Origin: JAAYQA01 sp964510345
GTDB lineage: Bacteria; Bacillota; Clostridia; Tissierellales; Peptoniphilaceae
Direction of reading: 5' to 3'
DNA: 32,018 nt
NCBI GenBank assembly: GCA_964510345.1
Contig: CAZEBB010000021.1
Span: 1 to 32,018, forward strand
Part shown: piece by piece, positions 31,278 through 32,018 of the stretch
Numbering within the stretch: the first letter of the stretch is position 1
Layout: the number at the start of each line of letters is the position of its first letter
Translations under genes and position numbers: made by a program
The notes under the pieces: generated by a model
What the model saw: the letters and a program-made list of their open reading frames with translations, nothing else
The model's database searches: none
Told to the model about the DNA's origin: nothing

Positions 31278-31857
31278 AGTCAATCTGTGTATACAAGATG
31301 CGGCATGCCATTTCTTTTACGAACTCGGCATCCGGTCGCCCGACCCAAAGTGAGACCAAAACGGATCGAATAATAAACCGGGCAAATTGTGCTTTTGTAA
31401 AGTTGTCATTCCAACAATTTTTAGGGATCCTCGCGTCACGATCGAGGATCTCTTCGATCGTATGCTGGACATCATCTAAATAAAAATTCTTTGTGTTGTA
31501 GGCCTCTTTTTGTTCCTCTTCGGACAGTGCGCAGTTTCCCGTGAGGACGAATGAGTGCGTTCTGAACAGATCGTCCGACGCAAAGAGCAAGTCGATCAAG
31601 CGGAAAAATAATTCACCGCCATCTGCGCCTTGTGACTCCGCTCGGAGTTCCCGGATCGGCTCATAAAACCTCTCCCAGTACGATGCGATGACATCAACGA
31701 TCAGGCTGCCTTTGGTCGGGTAGTAGTTGTAAATACTCCCCACCGAAATGCCCAAGCGTTTCGCCAAAATTCGCATTTGAAGCGCAGGGATCCCTTCTTC
31801 ATCGATGTAGAGGGTCGCCTCGTTCAATATTCTTTGTCGTGACAGAGCTTCCGCCAT
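31246..31857 (-). CDS. TetR family transcriptional regulator
   Basis: 203-residue regulator. The N-terminal helix-turn-helix is typical: RQRILNEATLYIDEEGIPALQMRILAKRLGISVGSIYNYYPTKGSLIVDVI (about residues 7-57). The rest is the all-helical ligand domain, not assignable to a known effector. GAGGA lies upstream of the ATG. Its 3' end overlaps the 3' end of the RyR/RCK-like gene by 32 bp in opposite orientation. It may control its neighbour or genes beyond the window edge. Confidence 0.9.
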   Translation of the reverse strand: MAEALSRQRILNEATLYIDEEGIPALQMRILAKRLGISVGSIYNYYPTKGSLIVDVIASYWERFYEPIRELRAESQGADGGELFFRLIDLLFASDDLFRTHSFVLTGNCALSEEEQKEAYNTKNFYLDDVQHTIEEILDRDARIPKNCWNDNFTKAQFARFIIRSVLVSLWVGRPDAEFVKEMACRILYTQIDSSCAIDLQIN

Positions 31858-31916
31858 GGTTGTTTCCTCATTCTATAAATTTTGTAGACACGATAAATTC
31901 AACTTCTGATATTTAC

Positions 31917-31946
31917 ATTATAAAATTGAGTGAATAACAACGTCAA
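31917..31946 (-). promoter_or_regulatory. Promoter of the TetR gene
   Basis: TTGACG (31946-31941), 18-bp spacer, TATAAT (31922-31917), about 60 bp upstream of the start. The A/T-rich leader holds two ATAAATT copies that could belong to an operator, but no clean palindrome was found. Confidence 0.75.
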
Positions 31947-32018
31947 GCCATTAAAGCAAAAATGTACCATCGAAAGACTTTTGCAATACTATCCTCAGCC
32001 TTTCAGAAAAATTTTGCA

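Overview
The window looks like a chromosomal housekeeping region of a strictly anaerobic, low-to-mid GC Gram-positive bacterium (Bacillota; Clostridia/Tissierellia, perhaps a Peptoniphilaceae-type anaerobic coccus). The signs are the Bacillus/Clostridium-type order glmU-prs-pth-mfd-prsA-hup-rqcP-divIC-yabR-tilS-hpt-ftsH, an oxygen-sensitive class III ribonucleotide reductase, AGGAGG ribosome binding sites with frequent TTG starts, and Gram-positive lipoproteins. The sporulation genes that sit in this order in spore formers (yabP, yabQ, spoIIE, spoVT) are missing. The genus is a guess; the phylum is well supported.

Layout. 1-5.1 kb (all minus strand): tRNA-Gly(CCC), a repeat-tailed lipoprotein, murI, ispE and veg, then a PadR / HAAS (DUF1700) / DUF4097 envelope-stress-like operon in which the HAAS membrane protein appears split by a frameshift. 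5.2-8.7 kb: dusB, coaX and pyrG behind a strong promoter and a leader terminator. 8.7-11.9 kb: anaerobic ribonucleotide reductase nrdD-nrdG, preceded by a cobalamin riboswitch and probable tandem NrdR boxes. 12.0-13.9 kb: type III glutamine synthetase glnN, interrupted by a 100-N assembly gap. 14.0-27.6 kb: ftsH back to glmU, covering translation quality control, cell division, DNA repair, PRPP and UDP-GlcNAc synthesis. 27.7-31.3 kb is on the plus strand: murC, divergent from glmU, then a 617-residue membrane protein with two membrane segments, two degenerate Rossmann/RCK-like domains and a C-terminal RyR-like domain. A TetR regulator on the minus strand overlaps it tail to tail.

How the parts fit. 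GlmU, MurI and MurC supply peptidoglycan precursors; IspE supplies isoprenoids, including the undecaprenyl carrier; PyrG, Prs, Hpt and NrdDG supply nucleotides; CoaX makes CoA; GlnN assimilates ammonium. Regulation is the most informative layer: in four places an intrinsic terminator lies 3-8 nt upstream of the next gene's Shine-Dalgarno sequence (rqcP, tilS, ispE, pyrG), implying partial termination or attenuation rather than separate promoters. A two-hairpin dispersed repeat occurs six times, always in the same orientation relative to transcription. A roughly 120-nt rod-like inverted structure between ftsH and glnN is unexplained.

The least ordinary items are the RyR/RCK-like membrane protein with its TetR neighbour, the dual NrdR plus B12-riboswitch control of nrdDG, the pyrG leader with an A-run start, and the unidentified structured element at about 14.03-14.15 kb.
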